The notes beneath the pieces were generated by a model. The model did no database searches. It was given only the letters and a program-made list of their open reading frames with translations, and was not told the DNA's origin. Positions 16,604-26,512 of a stretch of DNA of 52,475 nt are shown one piece after another (positions within the stretch are counted from its first letter, which is position 1; the number at the start of each line of letters is the position of its first letter). This stretch comes from a bacterium (GTDB taxonomy: Bacteria; 4484-113; JAFGCY01). Both the position numbers and the translations under genes were made by a program. The stretch covers positions 1 through 52,475 of the forward strand of contig JAFGCY010000036.1 of the NCBI GenBank assembly GCA_016932385.1, given 5' to 3'.

Positions 16604-19186
16604 GTGGTGAAACGAGCGGCATTGTTTTTGGGTTTCTTGAGCCTGGTAATTCTGCTGGGCGCTTGCGGTGGCGGTAACGATGGCACAACGCCAGACGTGA
16701 CCACCGGGCCGCTGACGATTCAGTTGCTCGCGGTTGAACCGGCTTCAGGAGCCAGCCCGTTGCGGGTGACATTCACCGTGAACATTTCAGGTGGTTTGGC
16801 GCCGTACTACTACGCCTGGGACTATACAAATGATGGATCGTTCGACGTCTATCAGAACAACGAGTACCGGCGGACTCTCAGCGTACAACGCGACTATTAT
16901 CTGAAGTCATCCGATGCCGGCGGCGTAACCCAATATGAGGCCGTTTTAAGGGTGACCGACAGCGAAGGTACGATTGTCAATAGCGACCCGGTCCAGATCA
17001 ATGTCCTGGGTTCGACAGGTTTCCTGCTCGATGACGATCTTACCTACTGGTTCACCGAAAAAACCGATGACGAAGGCGTGCCGATAGCTGAAACCGGCAA
17101 GGCCGTGCATTTCCGGGCCCAACCAGTCGGCGGCACAGCTCCCTACGAATACCAGTGGGATTTCAATGCCGACGGCACGGCGGATTCCACCGTGGCGGCG
17201 CCCCAATACACCTTTACCTATACAGGTGCGGGCGTCCAGCTGTTCGTGGTCAGTGTCACCGTTGTTGATGCGACCGGCGAGAAGGCCTACTGGGATTTCT
17301 ATGTACCTGTTGAGGGTCCCGACACCGAGGGTGGCGGAGGCTCGGAATCGTTTGAGATCCGGCTGAGTTCCAATCCACCGGCTACCGATGGCGTCATCGT
17401 GACCAAGTTTGATCCCACCGGTGTGACCGATGGCCTGCCGCTGGAGCCGGAAGTGGACCTCTCGGTAGTGGTCGTGGCCGGTTCCGGAGGCGTTCCGCCC
17501 TATGAGTATTATTGGGACTTCGAAAATGACGGCGCTTTGGACAGTCAGTTCACATCGCCGTCGATCCCCTATTACGATTCAGACCGCAAGATTCTCATCA
17601 ATCCTTACGAGCATTCGGAATCAACCAAGGACTTCACCCTCAAGTGCATGGTGATCGATAGCTCGGGGCAGGTTCAGTCTGAGTATCGGACGATCCGCGC
17701 GATCAACAACTCGAACGTGGGCGACATCATGGTGCCGACGCCGACCTATGGTGTTGCTTCCGAAGGCGGCGCCTTCACCTCAACCCCGCCACTGCCGTAC
17801 GCGACGGTGGAAGCCTGGGATCAGTTGACCTATGCCAAGTTCGTCGTTGACATCGCGGGTTGCACCGGCTGCACCTTCCAGTACCAGTTCGACGGTAACG
17901 GCGATGACATACCGGAGATTCCGGAAGCGGGCACCGGCTGGGAGGATATCGAAGGCCGCCAGATCACGGTGACCAGGTCCTTCCAGGGCGCGGGCTACTT
18001 CCCGGTCAGCATCAGAATCCAGGCCCTGGATTCAAGCGAATCGATCGTCGACACGGCCACGGTTGAAGTGCCGCTGAGCTTGGCGATCCGCAACACGATT
18101 ACAAATTACGAGGGTACGCTGGAACCGCGGACCAACCACTGCATCGCGGCGGCTTGGGAGACGGCGAACAGCCCGGCCAACGGCTTGACGTTGACGCAGC
18201 GCGAGTTCATCATCGCCGGTGGTTCGCAGGGTACGGTAACCCTGAACACGGTCGACCGGTTGGTTCAGACGTTTACTCCGCCCGCTGAAACCGGTGAAAT
18301 CGAAACCTTGAATGGTACCGTTGCCACTATCCGTCCGCCGATGAACTTCGCGCGGCGCGGCGCGGTGATGTGGAACAACGACCCGGAGAATAATCCGGCT
18401 TCCGCGATTCGGATCCACGGCGGTGCGGGTACGAGTATCCTCGCCAAGAATGAATCTTCGACTCCTGGTGCCGGCACTATCCACTGGACAAACCTCAACG
18501 AGTTGCTGGCGCCCGAGTACTTCCCGGTCAAGGATATGTGCGGTACGTTTATTCCGGGTACAGGCTATATGTTCGGCGGAGGCTTCCACAAGCCGGTGGA
18601 TGAGGACAACGTGGTTGTGACGAGCCGAATTATCTCTTACAACGAGATGTTCGACTCCTATGGCCGGGTCACCGATATGCCGACGCCCCGATACGACGCC
18701 TGTATGGCCTACGCCAACGACCGGCTGTACGTGATCGGTGGTCGCGAGGCCAGTGGGCAGACGGTGGCCACGGTTGAAGCCTACGATCCGGTGACAGGCA
18801 ACTGGGATACTTATGCTCCGTCCATGCTGGAAGCGCGCTCCGGCGCCGCTTGCCAGGTAATCGGCGGCAACATCTATGTGATCGGCGGTGCCCAGTGGCC
18901 GCTGGACAGCTCACAGCGTGTGCTGCTGAATTCGGCGGAAGTCCTGAATCCGCAGACCGGTGTCTGGTCGTACTCTGTACCGCTGCCGCTGGGTGCGCAG
19001 GCGGATCAGATTGCGTCTTGTGCCGCGCCGGCGCCGGGTGGTGCCAGCGGTGCGACCGGCGCGCTGGTTAACTCCATCGTGTGCTTCGGCGGTGAAAAGG
19101 ACGCTGGCGGCGAGTTGCCCGGTGGCGAGTCTAACCAGTTGATCGAGTTCACCTACTTCCATGTTGTTGAACCGGTGACCGATTAG
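16604..19186 (+). CDS. PKD-Kelch lipoprotein, paralogue of the preceding gene
   Basis: 860 aa. Tandem GTG codons at 16604 and 16607 both suit the AGGAGG at 16593-16598. The signal peptide ends in a clear lipobox (LVILLGAC) followed by GGGND. PKD-like domains lie at about residues 40-130, 150-240, 270-370 and 395-490; motifs are YYAWDYTNDG, YEYQWDFNADG, YEYYWDFENDG and FQYQFDGNGDD. The C-terminal half (about 500-860) has Kelch blades with the Gly-Gly turns FIIAGGSQG, LYVIGGRE, IYVIGGAQW and IVCFGGEKD. It is presumably anchored outside the cytoplasmic membrane by lipid. Predicted role is extracellular protein or carbohydrate binding; no catalytic motif is seen. A strong terminator follows. Confidence 0.88.
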   Translation: MVKRAALFLGFLSLVILLGACGGGNDGTTPDVTTGPLTIQLLAVEPASGASPLRVTFTVNISGGLAPYYYAWDYTNDGSFDVYQNNEYRRTLSVQRDYYLKSSDAGGVTQYEAVLRVTDSEGTIVNSDPVQINVLGSTGFLLDDDLTYWFTEKTDDEGVPIAETGKAVHFRAQPVGGTAPYEYQWDFNADGTADSTVAAPQYTFTYTGAGVQLFVVSVTVVDATGEKAYWDFYVPVEGPDTEGGGGSESFEIRLSSNPPATDGVIVTKFDPTGVTDGLPLEPEVDLSVVVVAGSGGVPPYEYYWDFENDGALDSQFTSPSIPYYDSDRKILINPYEHSESTKDFTLKCMVIDSSGQVQSEYRTIRAINNSNVGDIMVPTPTYGVASEGGAFTSTPPLPYATVEAWDQLTYAKFVVDIAGCTGCTFQYQFDGNGDDIPEIPEAGTGWEDIEGRQITVTRSFQGAGYFPVSIRIQALDSSESIVDTATVEVPLSLAIRNTITNYEGTLEPRTNHCIAAAWETANSPANGLTLTQREFIIAGGSQGTVTLNTVDRLVQTFTPPAETGEIETLNGTVATIRPPMNFARRGAVMWNNDPENNPASAIRIHGGAGTSILAKNESSTPGAGTIHWTNLNELLAPEYFPVKDMCGTFIPGTGYMFGGGFHKPVDEDNVVVTSRIISYNEMFDSYGRVTDMPTPRYDACMAYANDRLYVIGGREASGQTVATVEAYDPVTGNWDTYAPSMLEARSGAACQVIGGNIYVIGGAQWPLDSSQRVLLNSAEVLNPQTGVWSYSVPLPLGAQADQIASCAAPAPGGASGATGALVNSIVCFGGEKDAGGELPGGESNQLIEFTYFHVVEPVTD

Positions 19187-19210
19187 CGATCCTGAGTAGA
19201 ACCTAGCTTA

Positions 19211-19241
19211 AAAAAAGCCCACCCTCAATGGGTGGGCTTTT
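19211..19241 (+). terminator. intrinsic terminator after the second PKD-Kelch gene
   Basis: Stem GCCCACCC (19217-19224) and GGGTGGGC (19230-19237), loop TCAAT, then TTTT; the preceding A-run can also pair with the T-tract. It probably also serves the convergent Hsp70 operon on the other strand. Confidence 0.9.
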
Positions 19242-19310
19242 AATTTTCGGATTAGCTACGCCTGAGGCCTGGAACTGGTGGTCCAGTTGCCGACCCGCCG
19301 CCAAATCGAG

Positions 19311-19922
19311 CTAACTGGACAGCGGAGGCAGTAATTCTTCCAATCGGTAGAATTCGGGCGGACGAGCGCCGAGACGGTCCAGGTTCTCTAGATCCGCATA
19401 ACAGCGCTGCCAGTGACCGCACTTCAGATCGACCTTCAGTTTGAGTGCCCAGATACTGGCATCCGCGGGATCGTGATGAACGGCCTGCGCCGTGTGTTCC
19501 GCGGCCAGGGGCAGCGCTCCCGTACGGGCTGCGGACAACGCGTGGTTATACAGCTCATGAGCCTTGAACAGCTGGGCTTTGCGCTGCTGCATCAATGCAG
19601 CCACCGCTTCCGCCACATCAGGCTTGAGCTGCGGAATCAGGGCGGTGACAGCCTGGAAATCACCTTTCAGGATCGCCAGGCGCGCGGCGATCTCGGCTTG
19701 CTCCGCCGGGTGCTGGTTCGTCAACTGGGACAGGTGATCCGCGATGACCTGAGCCTGATCGAGCTTGTTGCGATCAAGGTACTCCCGCGCCAGTACCAGG
19801 TAGCGCTCGATCAGCGCTTCCAGGTCCAGATAGGGTGTCAGGTCGGCCTGGCAGCCTGGACAGACCCGCGCACCGGCTTCAAGCACCGACCGGCATAAAG
19901 GGCAGGCGTCCAGCTGCGGCAC
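19311..19922 (-). CDS. zinc-ribbon plus TPR-like protein at the end of the Hsp70 operon
   Basis: 203 aa with a GTG start 3 nt after the dnaK stop, so translation is probably coupled. Residues 5-24 form a two-knuckle zinc ribbon (CPLC and CPGC, 11 residues apart). Residues 30-200 are all helical with Ala/Leu spacing like TPRs (AQVIADHLSQL, AARLAILKGDFQAV, LAAEHTAQAVHHDPADASIW). No signal peptide is present. It is last in hrcA-dnaJ-TPR-grpE-dnaK, so a cochaperone or scaffold role for this DnaK is the simplest inference. I do not recognise a named family. Confidence 0.82.
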   Translation of the reverse strand: MPQLDACPLCRSVLEAGARVCPGCQADLTPYLDLEALIERYLVLAREYLDRNKLDQAQVIADHLSQLTNQHPAEQAEIAARLAILKGDFQAVTALIPQLKPDVAEAVAALMQQRKAQLFKAHELYNHALSAARTGALPLAAEHTAQAVHHDPADASIWALKLKVDLKCGHWQRCYADLENLDRLGARPPEFYRLEELLPPLSS

Positions 19923-19925
19923 GGT

Positions 19926-21671
19926 TTATAACCCCCAATCGCTGAGGTAATTGCCGACCTTGGTGATCAGCTTCTCCAGCGCGGCTTCCTCTTCTTCCTT
20001 GATATTGGTTTCGAGGTCTTCCATCATCGAGCGCAGCATGCCCAGCTGCAACTCGTCCATCTTCTTCTGGCCGTCGACGGCCTGCTTCTCGAGGGTCTTG
20101 GCGCGTTCATAGATGCCCTGGGCTTCGAAGAGGATCTTACCCCTTTCGCGCTGGGCGATCAGGCTGCCGCCCATCTGGCTGACATCGCGCTCGGCCAGCG
20201 CGATATCGTCTTCCGTCAGGCGGGCCTTGGAGGCCTTGATCGTGATACCCTGGCCGGCGCCGGTCTGGCGATCTCGCGCCGTGACCTTCACGATGCCGTT
20301 GACATCGTAATCAAAGCTGACTTCCACCAGTGACTCACCGGCGGCGCCATAAGTAATGCCGGCCAGCACGAACTCGCCCAGGCTGGAGTTGTCCGTCGCG
20401 GCCATGCTCTCGCCCTGCAAGACGTGAATCAAGGCTTCCGTCTGGCCGTCGATCGTCGTTTTGTACAACTGCTTGCGCGAACACGGCACGCTGGTATTGC
20501 GCGGGATGATCGGGCTGAACTTGCCGCCTTCGGTCTCGATGCCCAGCGTGAACGGTGCCACGTCGACTACGACGAGCTCGTCCAGCTTGCCGCGCTTGAT
20601 GCCGGCCTGGATTGCGGCGCCCTGGGCGACGCATTCTTCCGGGTGGATATCGTGATAGGCTTCCTTGCCGGTGATGTTCTTGACCAAGCGCTGCACGGCC
20701 GGCGTACGGGTCATACCGCCGACCAGGATGACCGCATCCAGATCCTCCGGAGACATATTGGCATCGGATAGCGCCAATTCCATCGGCTGCAGGGTTTGAT
20801 CGATCAGGTCCTGCACGAGGTCTTCGTATTTGGCGCGAGTCAGGGTCTCGTTGAGGTGCAGCGGCTCCTCGCCGCCAGTGTAGATGAACGGCAAGTTGAT
20901 GTTGGTTTCCAGCAGGCTGGACAGGTCGATCTTGGCATTCTCCGCCGCTTCCTTCAGCCGCTGCATGATCGCCCGTTGCTGGCTGATATCGGAGATCGTC
21001 CGCAGGTCGACCTTTTCCTTCTCCTTGAACCGTTCAATCAGCCATTCCACGACGCGGTAGTCAAAGTCATCACCACCGAGGTTGTTGTTACCCGTGGTGG
21101 CCAGGACCTTGAAAGCGCCTTCGACGAGACGGATGACGCTGACATCGAACGTACCGCCGCCAAGGTCGTAGACCATGATGGTCCGGCTTTCACCCTTGTC
21201 GAAACCATAAGCCAACGACGCGGCCGTGGGCTCGTTGATGATGCGTTCCACTTTGAAACCGGCGATTTCGCCGGAGTCTTTGGTGGCTTGGCGCTGGGCG
21301 TCGGTGAAGTAGGCTGGAACCGTAATGATCGCCTCATCGACGATGTCGTTGAGGTAGGTTTCCGCGTCCAGCTTGAGTTTCTTCAGGATAACCGCGCTAA
21401 TTTCCTGCGGGCTGAACTCCTTTTCGCCGACTGTGATTCGGCGGTCGGTGCCCATCAACCGCTTGACGCTGGTAATCGTGCGCTCTGGATTGGCGACAGC
21501 TTGGTTCTTGGCGGGCTCGCCGACCAGCAACTCACCGGATTCCGTAAAACCGACGACAGAAGGAGTGATGAACTTGCCGCGTTCATTAGGTATCAGCGTC
21601 GGCTGTCCATCGATAATCGCCGCTACCAATGAGTTGGTAGTACCGAGGTCGATTCCTACAATCTGGCCCAT
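19926..21671 (-). CDS. dnaK: Hsp70 chaperone DnaK with shortened C-terminal lid
   Basis: 581 aa; E. coli DnaK has 638. ATPase motifs are GIDLGTTNS (5-13), YDLGGGTFDVSV, NLGGDDFDYR and ILVGGMTRTPAVQ. The interdomain linker reads VVVDVAPFTLGIET, a variant of the usual VLLLDVTPLSLGIET. The substrate-binding beta domain follows (NTSVPCSRKQLYKTTIDGQ). The helical lid is short and ends in a Glu-rich helix (NIKEEEEAALEKLITKV) without the usual acidic, disordered tail. AGGAG supports the start. It follows grpE by 93 nt in a reordered hrcA operon. The compact lid suggests altered substrate handling, perhaps offset by the TPR partner proteins. Confidence 0.94.
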   Translation of the reverse strand: MGQIVGIDLGTTNSLVAAIIDGQPTLIPNERGKFITPSVVGFTESGELLVGEPAKNQAVANPERTITSVKRLMGTDRRITVGEKEFSPQEISAVILKKLKLDAETYLNDIVDEAIITVPAYFTDAQRQATKDSGEIAGFKVERIINEPTAASLAYGFDKGESRTIMVYDLGGGTFDVSVIRLVEGAFKVLATTGNNNLGGDDFDYRVVEWLIERFKEKEKVDLRTISDISQQRAIMQRLKEAAENAKIDLSSLLETNINLPFIYTGGEEPLHLNETLTRAKYEDLVQDLIDQTLQPMELALSDANMSPEDLDAVILVGGMTRTPAVQRLVKNITGKEAYHDIHPEECVAQGAAIQAGIKRGKLDELVVVDVAPFTLGIETEGGKFSPIIPRNTSVPCSRKQLYKTTIDGQTEALIHVLQGESMAATDNSSLGEFVLAGITYGAAGESLVEVSFDYDVNGIVKVTARDRQTGAGQGITIKASKARLTEDDIALAERDVSQMGGSLIAQRERGKILFEAQGIYERAKTLEKQAVDGQKKMDELQLGMLRSMMEDLETNIKEEEEAALEKLITKVGNYLSDWGL

Positions 21672-21764
21672 TCATATTCTCCTTATTCAGCTATCCGGCC
21701 AATCACCTTAGCTGGTCCAAACATTCCGCCTGTCGACTACGTCGGCTGCCCGGCGCGATCAACC

Positions 21765-22436
21765 TTAGACGTTTTTCACGACTACCACTTGCGCCGTCCG
21801 CAAAGGCTTGCCTTCCAACCGGTACCCCTTCAGCAGAACCCGACTCACCGAACCGTTGTTTAGTTCCGTGTGAGGTTCGGTTCCCATCGCCATCTGTTCA
21901 TTTGGATCAAAGGTGCTGCCGGGCTCGATCTGCATCTGCTCCAATCCATACCGGCCCAGGGATTCCTGGAATAACCGGTATAAAGACTGCAGACCGGTAT
22001 GGACGCCTTCGCTGACTGAACCGGGCTGTGTCGCAATCAACTCAAAGACCCGGTCCAGCGTGTCCAGCACATTCAACATGTCTTTCAAGACACGTTTAAC
22101 ACGGCCCTCGTCCTCAGCGGCGGTGCTTTTCGTATCCGCCACGGAACGTAGCCGTGTTTCCACGCTATGCAATTGTTCGACAACTTTATCCAGGCCAACA
22201 GTTTCAATTGCCGGCATACGCAGTTCTTCAATACCGCGCCGCAAGCGCGCCAACTCGCCGCGCTGCTTACCAAGATCAGCGACGAGCGAACTTAGATTGG
22301 CCCAGATTTCCGTTGACACATCGGCCAGCGGAAGATCCTCCGCCGACTCGAAATATAGATTATAGTAACGCTCAGAATCGAAGTCAATTTGGCTGATCAG
22401 CTGTTGCAGCGCGCTGGAATGGGCTGGCTGGGTCAC
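21765..22436 (-). CDS. grpE: GrpE-like nucleotide exchange factor
   Basis: 223 aa from the GTG at 22436, which overlaps the TGA of the upstream TPR gene (GTGA). The N-terminal half is charged and probably coiled coil (about 45-100, LVADLGKQRGELARLRRGIE). The C-terminal half holds the GrpE core: LKDMLNVLDTLDRVFE, LYRLFQESLGRYGLEQMQIE, FDPNEQMAM, and the beta-domain end VLLKGYRLEGKPLRTAQVVV. It releases ADP from DnaK. It is divergent in sequence, but its position directly before dnaK and this C-terminal motif make the call safe. A longer TTG start at 22448 is possible. Confidence 0.88.
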   Translation of the reverse strand: MTQPAHSSALQQLISQIDFDSERYYNLYFESAEDLPLADVSTEIWANLSSLVADLGKQRGELARLRRGIEELRMPAIETVGLDKVVEQLHSVETRLRSVADTKSTAAEDEGRVKRVLKDMLNVLDTLDRVFELIATQPGSVSEGVHTGLQSLYRLFQESLGRYGLEQMQIEPGSTFDPNEQMAMGTEPHTELNNGSVSRVLLKGYRLEGKPLRTAQVVVVKNV

Positions 22437-25400
22437 AAGACAGTCCAATCTGGAATCTTAAAGTTAATTTCCAGTAACTCAAGCAGCGGCTGAGCTAAAG
22501 CGGCTTCGTCTGATTTGGGCGGCTCCAGCTGCTGGAAGTCCGGCGGCGGGATGCTGTCGGGCAGCGTCAGCTGCTCGAAGCTGATACTGCGGTCGCGCGG
22601 GATGCGCGACAGCCGCGACCTTACCTGCTCGGCATCGACCGGATTGAAGACGAACAGGTCGATCATCGCTCGCCGGTGCGGGTCGGCAAACAGGTTTGAA
22701 TACGACTCTTCAACCAGCATGAAGTCGTCGGCATGGCGTTCCGGGTTGAAAATCTTGATCAGCCGGAAATACTCAGTCTCAATCTGCTGGTGCGTGGCGC
22801 GTTTATCCAGGCTGAGGATCCAATAGAACTGATTGGCCTTCTGGTAATAATGAATGATGTCCTCGGCCCGGACCTTGGTAATATCGAACTCGGCCCGGCC
22901 CTTGGTCAAGGCCAGCGTATTCATCGCCTTTTCCAAATGGTTGACCGCGTTTTCAAGGTGTCCATAGGTCTTGCGGTCCGCCCGGAACTGCGCCGCCCAG
23001 AGCCTGGCCAGCTGCATCATGTTCGCCGAAGCGCTGTCGTAGTCGTCGACCAGCAGACAGATCACCGCGCAGTTCTGGACGATGTTGGGGTTCTCGGGAT
23101 CGTAATTGAGCGCTTTCTTCCATTCTTCCAGCGCCAGCTTGTTCTGGTCCTTGCGCGCCAGCTGGTAGGCATTCAGATCCAACGTGGCGGCATAGAGAAT
23201 CGGCAGGTCGGCATTGGACTCGTCGAGCTGGCGCAGCTTGTCCCAGGTCTGCATCGCCTCCGGCGCATAGCCGGCGCCCAGGAACGCCAGCCCGATTTCC
23301 GTGAATTGCCTGATTTTCATTTCCGGCGAGACCGAGCTGTTCTCCACGAGTTTGCTGAGCTCCAGCCAGTTGAAGACGGCCATCTCGCGCTTGCCCATCT
23401 GGGCGTAAGCCTGGCCAAGATACCAGCGCAATTGCGGGTTGTGCTTGTCGTCGCGCAGCAGCTCTTCAAGCTTGGCCGCGGCACGCTGAAAGTCACCGTC
23501 GTGGATATACAGCGCGGCCAACAGCAGGCCGTCCACGTTCTCGGGGAACTCGACGGGTCCCCAGAACTGGCCGCCCCGGGCGTCCGTGTCAGCCAGGAAG
23601 CAGGCGACCAGCCGCGGGAAATTCGTTTCCAACATGTTACCGCGGCGGGCCAGGTCCAAGAAGACGCGCCAGGCCTTCTGCGGCTGCTGGTTGGCCAGGT
23701 AGGCATAGGCATGCGACCGTTCCAACCGCGGGTTCTCGTCCGTCCAGGTGATGTCGTGGTAATAGATAATCGCCTTGGCATAGTCCTTCAGGCGATGGTA
23801 GCCGTAGGCCAAGTAGGTCTTGGTTTCGGTGCGCTTGGGCAGGATCCGATTGGCGACCTCCAGAATGCGGACGCTACGCTCCAGCTGGCTCTGGAAAAAG
23901 GCGGTCTCGCCGTAAAGGCTGAGCAGTTCGACAATCACCTGGCGCAGCAGCCGGTGGTTGCGGTTAACTTCGACCGCGCGAGTGAACAAGGGCAATGCCT
24001 GATCCAGCTTGTCAGCTTTCAGCAGCACATGGCCTTCGAGGAACAGCGCGAGGCTGAAGAACAGCTGCTCGGCCCGGCCGTTGGGATTGCGGCGGTGGAT
24101 TTCTTCAAGGTGCTGGTGGGCCTCATCCAGCCGCTCCAGCCGCATCAGCACAATGCCGCGTTCCAATTGCAGCCAGCGCTCGAAGACGGCGTACTCCTCC
24201 TGGCCCGCAATCGAGGTGTAGATCTCCAAGCTCTTCTCGAGTTCCTTCTTCAACTCCAGGTTGATCGCCTTACGCAGGCTGATCAGGAACAAGGGCACAT
24301 CGCTGCCTTCGAGCCGTTTGATCAGCTCCTCAGCCCGATCGGGATTGCCCAGTTGCTGATGGGCTGCGGCCTCCCAATAGCAGCGCAGGATCGCGTATTC
24401 CGGGGCATTGAGCTGCTTGAGGTGTTCCAGGGCCAGGTCGGCGCGGTTTTCCAACAGGTGGATCTTGGCCAGCCGGTAGCGGATGTCGTCCGTGGGCGAA
24501 AGCCGGAAACTAGTGTCGTAAGCCCGGGCGGCCTGCGCGAAGTTGTAGTGCTCAATATAAAAATCGCCGATCTCGCGCAGCATCTTCTCGCGCTGATGTT
24601 GCTTGAGCAAGCCGACGAGTGCGTCCGCATCCGCCTCGAAGCAGCGCACCGCCAGGTTCAGCAGGCTGACCCGCGGTTGCGCTTGCGTAATCGTGTCTTC
24701 GAGCAACACGAAGGAGATGTCCGCATCCGTGCTGAATTTATGCTGCTCGAACAGCTTCTGATAGACGCGCATTTCGACGCTGCCGGAGGCGGGTGCGACC
24801 CCGCGTTCCTTGATGATGTCCGCCAGCAGCGTGACCAGGCGTGGGTTAAGGTCGCTGGTGTCTTCGGTGCGTTCGAAGAGGGCGAAGTAGGCCTGTTGCG
24901 CCTGCTCACCCCGCCGACCGGCGGCCAGGAAGCAGTTGGTCAGCGCCTCGTCGTATTGGTCGACCAGGGGGCCGCGTTCCGGCCGGCCCATCACGGTCAG
25001 GTATTGCAGCGTCTCCTCGCTGAAGTCCGAGGCACCGACGCGCATCTCCGCCAGCACCGTGGCCAATTCGACCTTGACGGCGTCGCCGGCGATCGGGAAA
25101 GCGTGGCGGTAGATCTCCTCCGCAATATCGTCCCGCCGGTCAGCGGCCCGGTAGGCCCGGGCCAGGATCGTGATCACGACGGGATCGGTCGGTGAGTCGA
25201 CCAGCGCTTCCTGGTAGATCTTCTGGGCCTGTTCGTCGACCCGCGTCAGGTTGGCGTAGTGGTGCGCGAGGATCTCGTAAATCCGCCGCTGCGGACGGTC
25301 CGGCCAGGTGCTGAGGTAGCTCTCATACACCCGGATCGAAAAATCATCCTCGCGGTCATTGGCCAGGCAGTGCTCGGTCAGGATCAGGATCGCCCGCTTG

Positions 25401-26401
25401 CTGACCATCCGCAGCTCGAAAGCCTTGGTCATGACCTCGATCGCTTCATTGTCGAACTTATTGGCCTGCGCGTAATACTCGCCCAGATAGGCCAGCAAAT
25501 CATGGTCGGAATAGCCCTGGCGGTAAATTGCCTGCAACAGCTCGCCGCGGTCGATGAAGTCGCTGGTGCTGTTCAAGGTCTGCGCCGACAGTTTTTTCAG
25601 GCTTTCCGGGGACAGCTTGGTGCGCTGCAGGGCACGCTCAATATAAGGGATCGTGGCCGGCGTGAACTGGTCCTGCATGATGTAGTACTGCGCCAACAGG
25701 CGCAGCGCCTCCGGGGCATCCGACGTTTCCACGGTATCGCGGTAAACGTCCGCCGCGAACTCGTCGATCTCCTCATTGGCGATCAGGCTTTCCAGCAGCA
25801 CCTCACGCAAGCGCCGGTCGGCTTTGCGGTTTGGATAGGCGTTGCGGTAGATCTGCAGAGCCTCGGCATCGCGCCGGTTTTCCTTGAGGCAACGGTCGGC
25901 CAGCATGCCCTGGCCTTCTTTCCACAGCGTGAACTCGCTGGCGGTTTTGATGATGAAATTCAGTTCTTCCGGCACCAGGTCGTTTCCGCGGACTTTGATG
26001 ATCTGCTTGGCCTGGGCGATCAACAGCCGCTTTTCGCGGTTGTCCTTGTCTACTGCCGTCAGGATCAGCTCCAATGCCCGTGGATCGATAATCTGGCGGT
26101 CCACGAAGGTCTCGGCGATATCGACCAGCGCGTCGGGCCGGACCTCAACCAGCTCGCCGGCCAGCTCGATCGCCGCGGATTCCTTGCCAAGTTCCAGCAG
26201 CGCTTTAAACTGCCTGTGCCTGAGCTCGCTCAGCAGCGCGAGCTCCTCCTCGGAGGTCTCCTCCGATCGCTCTTGCCACAACGTCTCGATCAATTCGACG
26301 GCTTCCGCCAGCTTGTTGCTATCAAGCAGTCGCTCGGCCTGTTTGACCTTTGGCGCAAGCTTGCTCTTAGAACCGCCTAAGAGTTTGCTGAAAATCCCCA
26401 T
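22433..26401 (-). CDS. giant TPR protein with degenerate J-like domain, embedded in the Hsp70 operon
   Basis: 1322 aa, with no signal peptide or membrane helix. Almost all of it (about 10-1180) is helical repeat of the TPR type, with motifs such as YYHDITWTDENPRLERSHAY and RWYLGQAYAQMGKREMAVFN. About residues 1190-1253 resemble a J-domain in order and spacing: QFYWILSLDKRATHQQIETE, then YFRLIKIFNPERHADDF, then YSNLFADPHRRAMIDLF. The invariant HPD is replaced by NPE (1219-1221; codons 22747-22739), so classical stimulation of Hsp70 ATPase is not expected. It lies between dnaJ and grpE, with a 4-nt overlap onto grpE. A TATAAT about 50 nt upstream of the ATG may give a second promoter. Probable scaffold, holdase or Hsp70-targeting factor; function not established. 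Confidence 0.85.
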   Translation of the reverse strand: MGIFSKLLGGSKSKLAPKVKQAERLLDSNKLAEAVELIETLWQERSEETSEEELALLSELRHRQFKALLELGKESAAIELAGELVEVRPDALVDIAETFVDRQIIDPRALELILTAVDKDNREKRLLIAQAKQIIKVRGNDLVPEELNFIIKTASEFTLWKEGQGMLADRCLKENRRDAEALQIYRNAYPNRKADRRLREVLLESLIANEEIDEFAADVYRDTVETSDAPEALRLLAQYYIMQDQFTPATIPYIERALQRTKLSPESLKKLSAQTLNSTSDFIDRGELLQAIYRQGYSDHDLLAYLGEYYAQANKFDNEAIEVMTKAFELRMVSKRAILILTEHCLANDREDDFSIRVYESYLSTWPDRPQRRIYEILAHHYANLTRVDEQAQKIYQEALVDSPTDPVVITILARAYRAADRRDDIAEEIYRHAFPIAGDAVKVELATVLAEMRVGASDFSEETLQYLTVMGRPERGPLVDQYDEALTNCFLAAGRRGEQAQQAYFALFERTEDTSDLNPRLVTLLADIIKERGVAPASGSVEMRVYQKLFEQHKFSTDADISFVLLEDTITQAQPRVSLLNLAVRCFEADADALVGLLKQHQREKMLREIGDFYIEHYNFAQAARAYDTSFRLSPTDDIRYRLAKIHLLENRADLALEHLKQLNAPEYAILRCYWEAAAHQQLGNPDRAEELIKRLEGSDVPLFLISLRKAINLELKKELEKSLEIYTSIAGQEEYAVFERWLQLERGIVLMRLERLDEAHQHLEEIHRRNPNGRAEQLFFSLALFLEGHVLLKADKLDQALPLFTRAVEVNRNHRLLRQVIVELLSLYGETAFFQSQLERSVRILEVANRILPKRTETKTYLAYGYHRLKDYAKAIIYYHDITWTDENPRLERSHAYAYLANQQPQKAWRVFLDLARRGNMLETNFPRLVACFLADTDARGGQFWGPVEFPENVDGLLLAALYIHDGDFQRAAAKLEELLRDDKHNPQLRWYLGQAYAQMGKREMAVFNWLELSKLVENSSVSPEMKIRQFTEIGLAFLGAGYAPEAMQTWDKLRQLDESNADLPILYAATLDLNAYQLARKDQNKLALEEWKKALNYDPENPNIVQNCAVICLLVDDYDSASANMMQLARLWAAQFRADRKTYGHLENAVNHLEKAMNTLALTKGRAEFDITKVRAEDIIHYYQKANQFYWILSLDKRATHQQIETEYFRLIKIFNPERHADDFMLVEESYSNLFADPHRRAMIDLFVFNPVDAEQVRSRLSRIPRDRSISFEQLTLPDSIPPPDFQQLEPPKSDEAALAQPLLELLEINFKIPDWTVL

Positions 26402-26447
26402 TGATATTCCGTCTTATCCTTGATTACCAGTCGAGCTGATATCCGGA

Positions 26448-26453
26448 ATATTA
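26448..26453 (-). promoter_or_regulatory. candidate internal promoter -10 for TPR-grpE-dnaK
   Basis: TATAAT on the minus strand in the 111-bp gap between the dnaJ stop and the TPR start. It would allow grpE-dnaK expression independent of hrcA-dnaJ. No heat-shock operator is seen next to it. Confidence 0.35.
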
Positions 26454-26512
26454 TAAGGGCTGCCAGTGGGTAGATGCCGTGATTTGGGCCGGATTTTCCG
26501 AATCCGGGTGAA

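Noticed and set aside
22733-25195. 820-aa open frame on the + strand antisense to the TPR gene
   Set aside because: It mirrors GC-rich codons of the TPR gene, and its protein is low-complexity Gln/Leu/Val/Arg with no motif; the TPR frame is clearly the real one.
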